Shown here: positions 7,155-17,250 of the stretch, in pieces
How the letters are laid out: each line of letters opens with the position of its first letter
How positions within the stretch are numbered: the first letter of the stretch is position 1
Assembly: GCA_012523435.1 (NCBI GenBank)
Contig: JAAYIP010000094.1
Coordinates: 1 to 32,042, forward strand
Origin: Bacteroidales bacterium
GTDB lineage: Bacteria; Bacteroidota; Bacteroidia; Bacteroidales; UBA12481
Direction: 5' to 3'
Length of the DNA stretch: 32,042 nucleotides
The notes under the pieces: model-generated
The model's database searches: none
What the model was told of the DNA's origin: nothing
The model's input: the letters and a program-made list of their open reading frames with translations, nothing else
Position numbers and translations under genes: made by a program

Positions 7155-8051
7155 GTGGAAATCCGAATTGAGAATCTGGACAAGATTTATAAAAACGGTC
7201 ATAAAGCCCTAACGGATATTAACCTAACCATCGAGGACGGGATGTTCGGACTGCTGGGCCCTAACGGAGCCGGAAAATCCACCTTGATGCGCATTTTGGT
7301 GACCTTGATGAAGCCGTCAAACGGCAGGGTTTTGGTCAACGGCATGGATCTGCAAAAACACCGGAAAGAGGTCAGAGCACTGCTTGGCTATCTTCCCCAG
7401 GACTTTAGATTCTTTGCCAAGTATCGTACCTGGGAGTTTCTCGACTATTCGGCCCGGTTGGCGGGTCTGAAAAACCGAGCCCAGCGAAATCAGGCTGTGG
7501 AGCAAATGCTGGAGCAGGTTGGACTTTATGAAGCTCGCGATCGGCGTGCCGGAAGGCTATCCGGCGGGATGAAAAGAAGGCTGGGAATTGCTCAGGCCAT
7601 AATCGGCGATCCAAAAATCCTGATTGTTGATGAACCAACTACCGGGCTGGATCCTGATGAACGAATCCGCTTCCGGAATATCCTTTCCAAGATGACCGAA
7701 AAGGAGATGATCGTTATCCTCTCAACCCATATTGTTGGCGATATATCGAGTACCTGCCGCAGTATGGCCCTCCTGGAAAAGGGGAAGCTGGTATTCGTAG
7801 GAGCACCTGACGAGCTGATCGACCGTTCAAAGGGCCATGTCTTCCAGATGACCGTGTCAACCAAAGAGTTTGAGGAGATAAAAGAAAAATACAACGTGAT
7901 CTCAACTATCCCTTCGGTCGAAGGATGGGATATCCAGGTGGTTGCTGAAGATACGGGCGATCTGCCTTCAACACTTATTGAGCCTAACCTGGAACATGCT
8001 TACGTCTATTTTATGGAACTGCTGCTGAACAAGAATAAAGAACTTTTTTAG
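7155..8051 (+). CDS. ABC transporter ATP-binding protein (ABC-2 type), first gene of the ABC/RND operon
   Basis: The 298-residue protein is a complete ABC nucleotide-binding domain with a C-terminal extension. In order: beta-1/A-loop IRIENLDKIYKNGHKAL (Y12), Walker A GPNGAGKS (35-42), Q-loop YLPQD (Q82), signature LSGGMKRR (135-142), Walker B ILIVDE (155-160), D-loop GLDP and H-loop STHI (H192). The start is GTG at 7155. It should energise the membrane protein encoded 2 bases downstream. The C-terminal part (GHVFQMTVS onwards) resembles the tail of the ATPase domain fused to the second RND pump in the same operon (GHVWQVEVS), and both share GLDP-ERIRFRN and STHI--DISS-C; the two ATPases are clearly paralogous. 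The substrate is unknown. Confidence 0.93.
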   Translation: MEIRIENLDKIYKNGHKALTDINLTIEDGMFGLLGPNGAGKSTLMRILVTLMKPSNGRVLVNGMDLQKHRKEVRALLGYLPQDFRFFAKYRTWEFLDYSARLAGLKNRAQRNQAVEQMLEQVGLYEARDRRAGRLSGGMKRRLGIAQAIIGDPKILIVDEPTTGLDPDERIRFRNILSKMTEKEMIVILSTHIVGDISSTCRSMALLEKGKLVFVGAPDELIDRSKGHVFQMTVSTKEFEEIKEKYNVISTIPSVEGWDIQVVAEDTGDLPSTLIEPNLEHAYVYFMELLLNKNKELF

Positions 8052-8053
8052 CC

Positions 8054-11000
8054 ATGAAAACAATACGAACCATCCTGACCATAGCCTGGTTTGATATGCT
8101 GATCCTGTTCAGGAGCTGGTTTTTCCGCATTTTTAGCGGGCTGGTCCTCCTGTTCCTGTTGGTCATGAACCTCGCTATGATGGGGGAATCATCCGGTAAC
8201 TGGGGAGTAATCGGCATTGCGTCGAACATCCCTTATTTCAATATCCTCTTCCTGAGCATTAGCCAGACCTTCATCGCCATGTTTCTGGCGTTGGATTTCC
8301 TTAAGCGGGACAAGAAATTGGATACCTCAGAGGTTATCTATACCCGCTCGATGTCCAACTGGTCGTATGTTTGGGGTAAGACCATCGGAATCCTTGGAGT
8401 TTTCCTGGTGCTCAACCTCTTAGTACTGATTCTGGCGTTGATCATCAATCTGGTTTCCCAGAATGTAGCCATCGATTGGCTGGCTTATCTTTATTATCCG
8501 TTGCTGATTACTATCCCTTCGCTGATATTCGTGTTGGGCCTCTCCTTCCTGGTCATGTCGCTGGTAAAAAACCAAGCTATCGCCTTGGTGATCCTTCTGG
8601 GTTATACCGGGCTGATCCTGTTCTTCGGCAAAGCCCACGGTGATTATGTTTTTGATTTCATCGGCAACCTGATCCCCATGGTTCACTCAGATGTGACGGG
8701 GTTTGGATACGAGGGACGCCTGGTCTTACAACGCCTGATCTACCTGATGCTTGGATTATCCTTTATCTCAGCTAGTATTCTGTTGCTGAAGCGATTACCT
8801 CAATCGAGAGTTCTCTCCGCAACCACCTGGTTGATGACTTTCACTTTCGGTATCTTGGCCGGAGCCGGAATCCTTTACTATACCTCCACGGCTTCGGCGG
8901 ATCAAAAATACCGGGCCGACCTGATTGCGCTGAACGATCAGCACGACAATCTGCCCGTATTGTCGCTCGACCAGTGTGACCTGACCGTGGATCATAAAGG
9001 TGACAAGCTAGCCATTACTGCTGCCATGCAGCTTTCAAATGCCACGCTCAATCCAATCGAAAATACCGTTCTTAATTTGAACCCAGGCTTTAAAATCAAC
9101 TCACTCGAAATTAACGGCGCAAAATCTACTTTCGAACAAAAGGAGCATCTGCTGCTGCTAAAATTTCCAGGGCCACTGCTTCCGGGCGATACGATCCGTT
9201 TGCAGATGGATTACAGCGGATCAGTTGATGAAAGGGTCTGTTATCTTGATATTAAGAAGGAACAAGCTGATGAGAAATGGGGACCTGATTTTATCGTGTC
9301 GATCAAAAAACGTTTCGCCATTGTCGAACCAAACTATGTTATCGTAACTCCAGAGTCGGCCTGGTACCCAACCCCCGGAGTCCTTCACGGTTCAAACCTT
9401 TCCGTATTGCCGGTGTGGAACTTCACCACTTTCAACGCTAAAGTGAAAAGTGCTTCCGGCCTTCAACCCATCATGCAGGGTCCGGCCGAACAAGAGGGCG
9501 ATTATTGGAGGTTTGTACCGGAGAACCAACTAACTGGATTAACCCTGATTATTGGGCCATACGAAAGCCGAACCTTAAATACAGAAGATGTAGATTTTGA
9601 GTTAAATATACTGAAGGGGCACGATTACTTCAGTGCTGTTCTGGATTCAGTCGCGGATACCCTTCCGCGCTTTGTGGGTGACATGAAGCAAGATCTGGAA
9701 CGACGGCTGGGATTATCATATGCCTATCCAAGGTTGCGGATCGTTGAAGTTCCGGCTCAGTTCTACTCCTATTCGAGGTTGTGGGTCAAGCACCGTGAAT
9801 TTGTTCAGCCGGAAATGCTGCTGGTCCCGGAAATGGGAACCATGCTCAGCCAGGCTGGATTTGCCCAGTCGTACAAAATGATGGAGAAGCGTCTCAAGCA
9901 GAGCCAGGAGTCCTTGTCAGAGACCGAGATTCAGCTCCGCGTTCTGAACAATTTCTTGTCAACCAATTTCATCCCCGGGACAGACGATTTTCGGTTCCGG
10001 TTCAACGCTGGTTCCCGATCTGTTCAACTGGATAATGAAAAGAGGTACTCAGTCTTTCCCCATTTCTTTACCTATGTCAATTATGTTGGATCAAAAGAGT
10101 ACCCAATTCTCAATACCGCGCTGGAATCATATATAAGTAACACCGGTGAATCTGGAATGATGGGAGGATGGGGCGGAATGGGAATCTCTGGTTTAAACGT
10201 ATCAGAACAGGCAAATGTTGATTTGCAAAAAAAATCGTTTAAAGATTTGTTAGCCAGTGATTTGGATAATTATAATCTCCGGCAGGTGATTGATGCTAAG
10301 GGGCGGTATTTCTTTACTTACCTGGAGGCCATCGCCGGATCTGAAGAGTTTATGCCCTTCTTGCTTGGTGAGTTGCAGCGAAATAAGCATCAGGTTTATG
10401 ATTATTCAACATTTCGGGAGAATTTCCTGGAGCGGTTTGGGTATGACATGGACGAATTTGCCAATGAATGGTATTCAGGGCGACAGTTACCTGCATTCCT
10501 GGTTGGGAATGTCCGTGTGATCGAAGTGCAACAGGGTGATTATACTCGGTATCAATTGCTATTCGATGTATCCAATCCATCCGAGACTTCCGGATTGCTC
10601 CAAATTACGCTAAGAGCTGGTCGTGGAGGTATGGGAGGCGGCCGTGGAGGTGGCTTTGGAATGCGAGGTGGTGGCAGTTCTTTCGCCCTAGCGGGGCGGG
10701 ATGCCAACACGGAGAAGTTCTTGATCATGCCTCCTAATGAGGCTCTCCAGATTGGCTATGTGTTGGATGAACAACCACGCGGAATGTCGGTGAACACCAT
10801 GGTCTCTACAAATCTCCCTGTATCAGTCAGTTTCCCGTTTCCGGAAGTGGAGAAAGTCAAAGGTTATACCCCATTTGAGGGAATGCGACCGATTCCCATG
10901 CTCTTAACGATGGCAGGGGAGGGGGAGATTGTCATCGACAACGAAGATCCGGGCTTTTCAACTACTGGAAAGGCTGCCGATAGCCGGTTAGTGAGATGGT

Positions 11001-11494
11001 TCAATATAAATAAACCAACTGACGATGTCCCTTATGTGGCGATGCAGATGTGGCGTCCTCCGCAAAATTGGACCCCCATCATCCAGTCGGGCTTCTATGG
11101 CGATTTTGTCCGCTCTGCCTTGTATGTGAAGTCGGGCGACGGAACCCAGGTAGCTGAATGGAGAACTATCATTCAGGATCCTGGTTATTATGAAGTGATG
11201 GCCTATATTAATCCGATGACTGCTCGTATGGGGATTCGCATGGGCGGTCAGGGCGGCCGGGGAGGTGGTGGCCCTGGTGGCGGGATGCCGGAGATACCGG
11301 ATGAATACCACTTTACGGTAGATCATGACGAAGGGCAGGACGAAGTGGTTGTTGCCCTGAAGAGTGCCGAAACTGGATGGAACAGCCTGGGATCCTTCTA
11401 TTTCTCGGCTGACACCTCACGGGTGGAGCTGAATAACAAGAATAGCGGTCGAACTGTCGTGGCTGATGCAGTGAAGTGGGTTAAGCAGAAGTAA
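8054..11494 (+). CDS. ABC-2 permease fused to M1-aminopeptidase-like region (no HExxH) and golvesin-type C-terminal domain
   Basis: The 1146-residue protein combines three parts. Residues 1-275 form an ABC-2 type permease with about six membrane helices (first at about 26-43) plus one near 257-276. Residues about 300-830 form a large extracytoplasmic region reminiscent of the M1 aminopeptidases found fused to ABC permeases: beta-rich start, then LRIVEVPAQFYSYSRLW and a helical part. No HExxH zinc motif occurs anywhere, so it is presumably non-catalytic. Residues about 957-1146 (IVIDNEDPGFSTTG, then GYYEVMAYI, and finally GWNSLGSFYFSAD and VVADAVKWV) match the golvesin/xanthan-lyase-type carbohydrate-binding-like domain. 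Glycine-rich runs occur at 855-874 and 1060-1078. It pairs with the ATPase 2 bases upstream. The permease call is firm; the M1 relation is moderate. Confidence 0.8.
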   Translation: MKTIRTILTIAWFDMLILFRSWFFRIFSGLVLLFLLVMNLAMMGESSGNWGVIGIASNIPYFNILFLSISQTFIAMFLALDFLKRDKKLDTSEVIYTRSMSNWSYVWGKTIGILGVFLVLNLLVLILALIINLVSQNVAIDWLAYLYYPLLITIPSLIFVLGLSFLVMSLVKNQAIALVILLGYTGLILFFGKAHGDYVFDFIGNLIPMVHSDVTGFGYEGRLVLQRLIYLMLGLSFISASILLLKRLPQSRVLSATTWLMTFTFGILAGAGILYYTSTASADQKYRADLIALNDQHDNLPVLSLDQCDLTVDHKGDKLAITAAMQLSNATLNPIENTVLNLNPGFKINSLEINGAKSTFEQKEHLLLLKFPGPLLPGDTIRLQMDYSGSVDERVCYLDIKKEQADEKWGPDFIVSIKKRFAIVEPNYVIVTPESAWYPTPGVLHGSNLSVLPVWNFTTFNAKVKSASGLQPIMQGPAEQEGDYWRFVPENQLTGLTLIIGPYESRTLNTEDVDFELNILKGHDYFSAVLDSVADTLPRFVGDMKQDLERRLGLSYAYPRLRIVEVPAQFYSYSRLWVKHREFVQPEMLLVPEMGTMLSQAGFAQSYKMMEKRLKQSQESLSETEIQLRVLNNFLSTNFIPGTDDFRFRFNAGSRSVQLDNEKRYSVFPHFFTYVNYVGSKEYPILNTALESYISNTGESGMMGGWGGMGISGLNVSEQANVDLQKKSFKDLLASDLDNYNLRQVIDAKGRYFFTYLEAIAGSEEFMPFLLGELQRNKHQVYDYSTFRENFLERFGYDMDEFANEWYSGRQLPAFLVGNVRVIEVQQGDYTRYQLLFDVSNPSETSGLLQITLRAGRGGMGGGRGGGFGMRGGGSSFALAGRDANTEKFLIMPPNEALQIGYVLDEQPRGMSVNTMVSTNLPVSVSFPFPEVEKVKGYTPFEGMRPIPMLLTMAGEGEIVIDNEDPGFSTTGKAADSRLVRWFNINKPTDDVPYVAMQMWRPPQNWTPIIQSGFYGDFVRSALYVKSGDGTQVAEWRTIIQDPGYYEVMAYINPMTARMGIRMGGQGGRGGGGPGGGMPEIPDEYHFTVDHDEGQDEVVVALKSAETGWNSLGSFYFSADTSRVELNNKNSGRTVVADAVKWVKQK

Positions 11495-11563
11495 CGGGTC
11501 AGATAACACACCGATCATAGAAAACGAAACAACAAGCAAATCAATCGATAACAGATCCAACTT

Positions 11564-13033
11564 ATGAAAGCTAGAACGTTCTTAGGGGTGGCAATTTTTT
11601 TCGCTGGTTTAACCGGACTGGCTCCCCTGCATTCGCAGCAATTGATCAAACTAGATGATGCGCTGCAGATCGCTGCACAGAACAGCCCGGACATCAAGCG
11701 GGTTGAGCTGAGCCTAATCCGCACCCAGGAGTTGCTTAAGGCAACCCAGGCGTCAATGAAATCTAATTTCCGCTTCACCCTGAATCCGATCGGCTACTCG
11801 CACGACAGAGCTTTTAATGAATTGATCGGAGATTATAATACGCAGGAGAATCTGAGCAGTGCGGGGACCTTTACTGTATCACAACAGTTACCCTGGACCG
11901 ATGGTAATATCTCACTTAATAACCGATTTGCCTGGCAGCGGGCTTATAGTGAGTATGCCGACCGTACCACTTCCCAGTTTACTAATAACCTAAGGATCCA
12001 ATACGATCAGCCCCTCTTTACCTATAACCGGATTAAAATGCAGCTGGCCGGTCTGGAGCTGGACTTTGAAAATACCCAGCTGAACTACAATATTCAAATG
12101 CTCAATCTAGAGCGTTCGGTTGCCCAACAGTTTTATGCTGTTTTTAATCAACAAATGCGCGTCGAAATTGCTAAGGAAGAGCATGAGAATCAGAAAGTTA
12201 ACTATGAAATTATCAAAAATAAGGTTGAAGGGGAGCTGGCCCGATTAGAAGAGCTGTTTCAGGCTGAACTGAACCTGGCCTCCAGTAAATCGAGCTGGGA
12301 CAACAGTCAAGTTAGCCTAGAGAATGCTAAAGATCAGTTCAAAATTTTGATCGGCATGGACCTTTTTAACGAGATCGATATCCTAGCTAATCCGATCGTG
12401 GACACCGTACCTGTCGATCTGAACCTGGCTATCGAGTATGCCCTGGCAAACCGGATGGAATTGAGGCAAAGGCAGATCAGTATCGAGAATGCGCAGTTTG
12501 ACTTGGTCAGAACTATGGCTACCAACGAGTTTGCTGGAAACTTTTCATTGGCAGTAGGTCTCTTTGGAGACAACGAGCAGCTTCCAAAAATTTATTCAAA
12601 TCCGACGGATAACGAGCAAATCAGCCTGTCATTTCAGATTCCAATCTTTGATTGGGGTGAGCGAAAAGCCAGAATCAAAGCATCACAAACAAGCATTGAA
12701 ACACAGAAGCTTAACATGGAAGATGAGCGCAACACCATTATCCAAACTGTCCGCCAGGTTTATCGAAACTTGCAGAACCTGCTGAATCAGATTGATATTG
12801 CTCAACAGAACGTTAGGAATGCCCAGTTGACTTACGATATCAATCTAGAGCGTTATAAGAATGGCGATTTGACCGGGATGGATCTGAGCTTGTACCAGAA
12901 TCAGCTTTCTTCGAAGAAACTTGATTTGGTCAACGCTCAGATTAATTACAAGTTAGAATTGCTGAATATGAAGATTCAAACCCTGTACGATTGGGAAACC
13001 AAGACTGCGATTGTTCCACAAACATCTAAATAA
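11564..13033 (+). CDS. TolC-family outer membrane efflux protein
   Basis: The 489-residue protein starts with a signal peptide (residues 1 to about 24, ending PLHSQ) and continues LIKLDDALQIAAQNSPDIK, the usual first helix of outer membrane efflux proteins. Two homologous halves with long coiled-coil helices follow (about 150-270 and 360-475), rich in Q, N, A and L, separated by beta segments; the second repeat begins DLNLAIEYALANRMELRQR near residue 285. Trimers form the outer membrane channel and periplasmic tunnel of tripartite pumps. It is the only TolC-like gene of the operon and must serve both RND pumps and possibly the ABC modules. It lies 69 bases after the permease fusion gene and 12 bases before the adaptor gene. 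Confidence 0.92.
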   Translation: MKARTFLGVAIFFAGLTGLAPLHSQQLIKLDDALQIAAQNSPDIKRVELSLIRTQELLKATQASMKSNFRFTLNPIGYSHDRAFNELIGDYNTQENLSSAGTFTVSQQLPWTDGNISLNNRFAWQRAYSEYADRTTSQFTNNLRIQYDQPLFTYNRIKMQLAGLELDFENTQLNYNIQMLNLERSVAQQFYAVFNQQMRVEIAKEEHENQKVNYEIIKNKVEGELARLEELFQAELNLASSKSSWDNSQVSLENAKDQFKILIGMDLFNEIDILANPIVDTVPVDLNLAIEYALANRMELRQRQISIENAQFDLVRTMATNEFAGNFSLAVGLFGDNEQLPKIYSNPTDNEQISLSFQIPIFDWGERKARIKASQTSIETQKLNMEDERNTIIQTVRQVYRNLQNLLNQIDIAQQNVRNAQLTYDINLERYKNGDLTGMDLSLYQNQLSSKKLDLVNAQINYKLELLNMKIQTLYDWETKTAIVPQTSK

Positions 13034-13045
13034 TCATTACCGAAA

Positions 13046-14116
13046 ATGAAATCGATCCGAAACCCCTTAGTTGTTCTGGTTTTTTCCGGATTAACCCTCA
13101 TCCTGATCAATGGATGCCGTACCCAGCAAACCGACGCTACCACAGAAGTGGCTGTGCCGGTCTCCATTATGGACATCAGGCCAGCGTCAATTGAGGAATA
13201 TATTGAAACCAATGGAACTGTCTATCCAACGCAGGAGGTAGAATTAAAATCGGAAATGACAGGACGTTATTATCTCCAAAATAATCCCCGAACTGGTAGG
13301 CCATGGGCTTTGGGCGACCGGGTCAGGACAGGAGATCTGATTGTGAAGGTTGAAGACGAGGAGTATGTGTCTAATATTCAAATCGATTCAAAGGGAATAA
13401 ACCTGGAAGTTTATAAAAATGAGGTTGAAAAGCAACAGTCTCTTTACGAAAAAGGGGGAGCTACCCTGCGGGAACTTAAAAACTCGGAGCAAACTTTCAT
13501 CAATGCGGATTATGCTTATAAAAGTGCTCAGTTACAGCTGCAAAAGATGAATGTGATTGCTCCTTTTGACGGAGTTATTGTGGATTTGCCTTACTATACC
13601 AAAGGCAACAAACTCTCGTCTGGGCAGTCGCTGGTAAAGATTATGGATTACCGGAAACTCTATATGGAGTTTCAGCTTCCCGAAAAGAACCTGACTAATG
13701 TGAATGTTAATCAGCGGGTTAGGGTACTGAATTATGCCCTTCCAGATGATACGCTTTATGGGAATATCAGTCAACTCTCTCCAGCTATTAATCCCGATAC
13801 AAGAAGTTTCAAGGGAACTATAATGATTCAGAACGATGACTTGCGCCTGAGGCCTGGGAGTTACATCAAGTCGGAGATCATAACCCTGCGAAACGATAGC
13901 ACGATAGTGATTCCAAAGAAAATCATTGTTTCGCGCCAGAGAGGGAAGACAGTTTTTGTTGTTGACCAAAATACTGCCATGGAACGCGTGATTACCACTG
14001 GACTGGAAAATCCGGATTCGGTCGAAGTGATCCGCGGATTAAAAATGAATGATCGGGTTGTCATTGAGGGATTTGAGACACTAGGCAACCGCTCGAAAGT
14101 TAAAATCGTCCGTTAA
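13046..14116 (+). CDS. RND efflux periplasmic adaptor subunit (membrane fusion lipoprotein)
   Basis: The 356-residue protein has a lipoprotein signal with lipobox LING-C24, so it is probably anchored in the inner membrane by lipid. The order is typical of AcrA/MexA-type adaptors: first beta-barrel strand and half lipoyl motif (about 40-110, with GDRVRTGDLIVKVED), a short coiled-coil hairpin (about 115-165), the second half lipoyl motif (VIAPFDGVIVDLPYY and then GQSLVKIMD), the beta-barrel (about 200-285) and the membrane-proximal domain (about 285-356, ending NRSKVKIVR). It bridges the inner-membrane RND pumps to the TolC-like channel. There is a single adaptor for two RND genes. It lies 12 bases after the TolC gene and 20 bases before the first RND gene. 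Confidence 0.93.
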   Translation: MKSIRNPLVVLVFSGLTLILINGCRTQQTDATTEVAVPVSIMDIRPASIEEYIETNGTVYPTQEVELKSEMTGRYYLQNNPRTGRPWALGDRVRTGDLIVKVEDEEYVSNIQIDSKGINLEVYKNEVEKQQSLYEKGGATLRELKNSEQTFINADYAYKSAQLQLQKMNVIAPFDGVIVDLPYYTKGNKLSSGQSLVKIMDYRKLYMEFQLPEKNLTNVNVNQRVRVLNYALPDDTLYGNISQLSPAINPDTRSFKGTIMIQNDDLRLRPGSYIKSEIITLRNDSTIVIPKKIIVSRQRGKTVFVVDQNTAMERVITTGLENPDSVEVIRGLKMNDRVVIEGFETLGNRSKVKIVR

Positions 14117-14136
14117 AAGGGCCAATCCAGCAGATA

Positions 14137-17100
14137 ATGAGAAAATTAACCGAGTTTTCAGTCAGGTACCCGGTCACCGTTACCATGTTTATCCTGGCTG
14201 TGGTGCTGTTGGGGTTCATCTCTTTTGGAAAACTGGGGACCGACCTGTTTCCAAAGCTTAACAATCCCCGGATTTATGTAGAGTTAAAAGTTGGAGAGCG
14301 TCCCCCCGAAGAAGTTGAGAAGCTGTTTGTCGATCCGATTGAATCGGTGTGTATCAGGCAGGGTAAGGTAGTTGGTGTTTCTTCGGTTACCCGTGTGGGG
14401 ACTGCCCAGGTAACGGTGGAGTATGCCTGGAACGCCGATATGGATGACGCCTTTTTGGAACTCCAGAAGGCCTTGGGAACTTATTCCCAAAATGCTGAGA
14501 TCGACGAACTTCTGATAACCCAGCACGATCCCAACGAGTCGCCGGTGATGTTGGTGGCATTGCAGCACGAAAATCTCACCGATATGGACGAGTTAAGACG
14601 TATCGGGGAAAACTATATCCGGAACGAACTGGTCAGATTGGAAGGGGTAGCAGATGTCCAGCTCGAAGGTCAGGAACAGAAGGAAGTGCTGATCAGCACT
14701 AATGAGTATTTGCTCAATGCCTTTGGCGTGACAACTACCGAGATCACCTCGCAAATCACAAACTTTAACCGGAATATCTCTGGAGGGTCCATCGTCGAAA
14801 TGGGTACCCAATACGTTATTAAAGGAGTCAGCGTATTTTCTAACCTGAATGATATCCGGCAACTGATTGTGGGGTTTAAAACGGAGACCACCACCGAAAA
14901 TGCCACCGCAACAAACACATCGCGCGTTCCTGTTTTTCTCAGGGATGTAGCTGAGGTGCAATTCATCAACAAAGAACCCGATAATATCGTTCGAATAAAC
15001 GGTCAACGAGCCCTCGGACTGGCTATCTACAAAGAGCCCAGTTTTAATACCGTTAAGGCCGTTGAAGAGTTGAAGAAAGCTCTGGTAAAAATCAACAAGG
15101 CCCTTCCCGGATACACCTTTCAAATCATCCAGGATCAGGGAACCTTTATTTCATCAGCCATCGGTGAAGTGCAAAATAGTGCACTCATCGGAATCCTTCT
15201 GGCAGTATTCGTATTGTTTATCTTCCTGAGACGCATCGGAACCACCCTAATCGCTAGTGTCGCAATCCCGGTATCCATTATTGCTACATTTAACTTGATG
15301 TACTTCAATGGCCTGACTATCAACATTATGACGTTAGGTGGTCTTGCATTAGGTGCGGGTATGTTGGTGGATAACGCTATCGTTGTTTTGGAGAATATTT
15401 TCCGGAACCTGGAAAAGGGAATGAGCATCCGAGAGGCTGCCATCACCGGGACCTCACAGGTTGGCGGGGCAATTTTTGCTGCTACGCTGACAACCATCGT
15501 GGTCTTTCTGCCTATTGTATATCTCCATGGTGCCTCTGGGGAGTTGTTTAAAGATATGGCTTGGACCGTAGCTTTCTCGTTGATCTGCTCCCTAATAGTC
15601 GCTATTCTGGTCATTCCAATGCTCTTCCCTAGAGTTATCAAGCCGATCGCTGCCGATAAACAAGCCAAAGCGATGGGCTTTAACTGGTATCCCCGTTTTC
15701 TAGATAAGGTATTGAAAATTAAGTGGTTAATTGTTTTTGCTGCTTTTATACTGATCGGAGTGGCAGCACTTCTTATCAAGCCCATCGGGAGCGAATTTAT
15801 GCCGAGAACCGATGCTCGTGAATTTACGGTAGAAGTGAGGTTGCCCGAAGGTACTCAACTGGAGCGAACAGACGAGGCTGTGAAATCCCTTGAAGGAATG
15901 ATCCGTGAATTGATCGAAGAGGACCTGGAGAAACTGTATGTCCGTGTCGGACCATCAGCTAGCGCGGTGAGCAGTCAATCCATTTTTGAAACCGAAAACT
16001 CTGCTTCCATTAAAATCATACTGACTAACGAGGCACATCGCTCCAGCAGCGTGTTACTGGCGGACTTAGGGAAGCTCTTTGAAACGATGCCTGATATCGA
16101 ATTTAACTTTGTCCTCGACGAGACAGCCCTGATGGCTACTTTGGGAACTGATGAAGCTCCTGTTGTGGTAGAAGTTGTTGGCGAGAAACTGGATCAGATC
16201 GAACGATTAGTGACAGAGGAAGAGGAGATCCTTCATAATGATCCGGATCTTTTTAATATAGAATCGTCAATCAAACCCGGAGCTCCTGAGATTGAGTTAG
16301 TTTTGGATCGATACCGGGCTGGAATGTATAATATCACTATAGATCAGGTCATTAGTCAGTTGACGCAATTGCTGACCGGAACATCAGCTGGTCAGTTCGA
16401 CTATAGTGGAGAGATGACGGACATACGACTGAAGTTACCTGATGTAGAACTCAGTCAGCTTGAGAACCTTGAGCTTCGAGCGGGCGCAAGTAAGGTCAGG
16501 CTAAGTGAAATAGCCACGGTACGCCATGTAGTTGCTCCGAAAGAGATTCTCCGGACCAATCAAAATCGGGTAGGGAAGGTTTCGGCTCAAATCAAGAAAG
16601 GAAAGCCGGTGAATCAAGTGATCAATGACCTGAACCAGTCTCTTAGCGGGGTTGTTCTACCTCCGGGTTATACGATCCGTCAAGCCGGTGAGGAAGTTAA
16701 GCGGAAAGAATCGATGAAGAATCTCGGGTTTGCGCTTCTTTTATCACTGGTATTGGATTATATGGTACTTGCTTCCCAGTTTGAATCGCTCATTCATCCA
16801 TTCACGATCATGTTGACCATTCCATTAGCTGTGGTAGGATCTGTTTTTCTCTTCTTCATTCTTGGTCTCTCCTTCAATATGATGGCTTATATTGGGATCA
16901 TCATGCTGGCGGGGATTGCCGTGAACAACGCTATTATCCTGCTGGATTCGATTAATCGATTGAAACGAGCGGGGATTAGCCGCAGAGAGGCCATACTGGA
17001 AGCAGGTCACCAGCGCATCCGTCCCATCCTGATGACCAGCCTTACCACGATTTTGGGATTATTGCCAATGGCTATCGGGTTTGGACCCAATGCCGTCTTA

Positions 17101-17238
17101 AGGACTCCCATGGCTCTGGCTGTAATTGGTGGTTTGGTTACCAGCACGCTGTTAACCCTGATCGTAATCCCCTGTGTGTATGATCTGTTAGATCGGATCA
17201 TGCCTCAAAGAAAATATGTCGATGGTCAAATCAGCTAA
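14137..17238 (+). CDS. RND efflux pump inner-membrane subunit (first of two)
   Basis: The 1033-residue protein has the complete RND layout: TM1 (about 12-30), first periplasmic porter/docking block (about 35-335), TM2-TM6 (about 345-500), TM7 (about 530-548), second periplasmic block (about 555-855) and TM8-TM12 (about 862-1015). TM4 contains GAGMLVDNAIVVLENIFRN, where D412 corresponds to AcrB D407, but the next residue is N413 in place of AcrB D408. TM10 reads GIAVNNAIILLDSIN, with N930 where AcrB has K940. This D-N/N-N pattern occurs in a broad COG0841 subclass, so it is not by itself degeneration. The 12-base spacing to a second RND gene suggests a heteromeric pump, as in MdtBC. Substrate unknown. 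Confidence 0.93.
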   Translation: MRKLTEFSVRYPVTVTMFILAVVLLGFISFGKLGTDLFPKLNNPRIYVELKVGERPPEEVEKLFVDPIESVCIRQGKVVGVSSVTRVGTAQVTVEYAWNADMDDAFLELQKALGTYSQNAEIDELLITQHDPNESPVMLVALQHENLTDMDELRRIGENYIRNELVRLEGVADVQLEGQEQKEVLISTNEYLLNAFGVTTTEITSQITNFNRNISGGSIVEMGTQYVIKGVSVFSNLNDIRQLIVGFKTETTTENATATNTSRVPVFLRDVAEVQFINKEPDNIVRINGQRALGLAIYKEPSFNTVKAVEELKKALVKINKALPGYTFQIIQDQGTFISSAIGEVQNSALIGILLAVFVLFIFLRRIGTTLIASVAIPVSIIATFNLMYFNGLTINIMTLGGLALGAGMLVDNAIVVLENIFRNLEKGMSIREAAITGTSQVGGAIFAATLTTIVVFLPIVYLHGASGELFKDMAWTVAFSLICSLIVAILVIPMLFPRVIKPIAADKQAKAMGFNWYPRFLDKVLKIKWLIVFAAFILIGVAALLIKPIGSEFMPRTDAREFTVEVRLPEGTQLERTDEAVKSLEGMIRELIEEDLEKLYVRVGPSASAVSSQSIFETENSASIKIILTNEAHRSSSVLLADLGKLFETMPDIEFNFVLDETALMATLGTDEAPVVVEVVGEKLDQIERLVTEEEEILHNDPDLFNIESSIKPGAPEIELVLDRYRAGMYNITIDQVISQLTQLLTGTSAGQFDYSGEMTDIRLKLPDVELSQLENLELRAGASKVRLSEIATVRHVVAPKEILRTNQNRVGKVSAQIKKGKPVNQVINDLNQSLSGVVLPPGYTIRQAGEEVKRKESMKNLGFALLLSLVLDYMVLASQFESLIHPFTIMLTIPLAVVGSVFLFFILGLSFNMMAYIGIIMLAGIAVNNAIILLDSINRLKRAGISRREAILEAGHQRIRPILMTSLTTILGLLPMAIGFGPNAVLRTPMALAVIGGLVTSTLLTLIVIPCVYDLLDRIMPQRKYVDGQIS

Positions 17239-17250
17239 GGAATCAGTCAG

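Noticed and set aside
10617-11287. Glycine-codon-rich repeats as a DNA repeat or CRISPR-like array
   Set aside because: They are in-frame low-complexity coding runs without regular unit length or spacers.
14593-15123. 176-codon minus-strand open frame
   Set aside because: It is antisense to the periplasmic part of the first RND pump and shows no recognisable domain or start signal.
15135-15785. 216-codon minus-strand open frame
   Set aside because: It lies opposite the membrane-helix region of the first RND gene; its translation is rich in I, T, S and R as expected from antisense of hydrophobic codons, and no family motif is seen.
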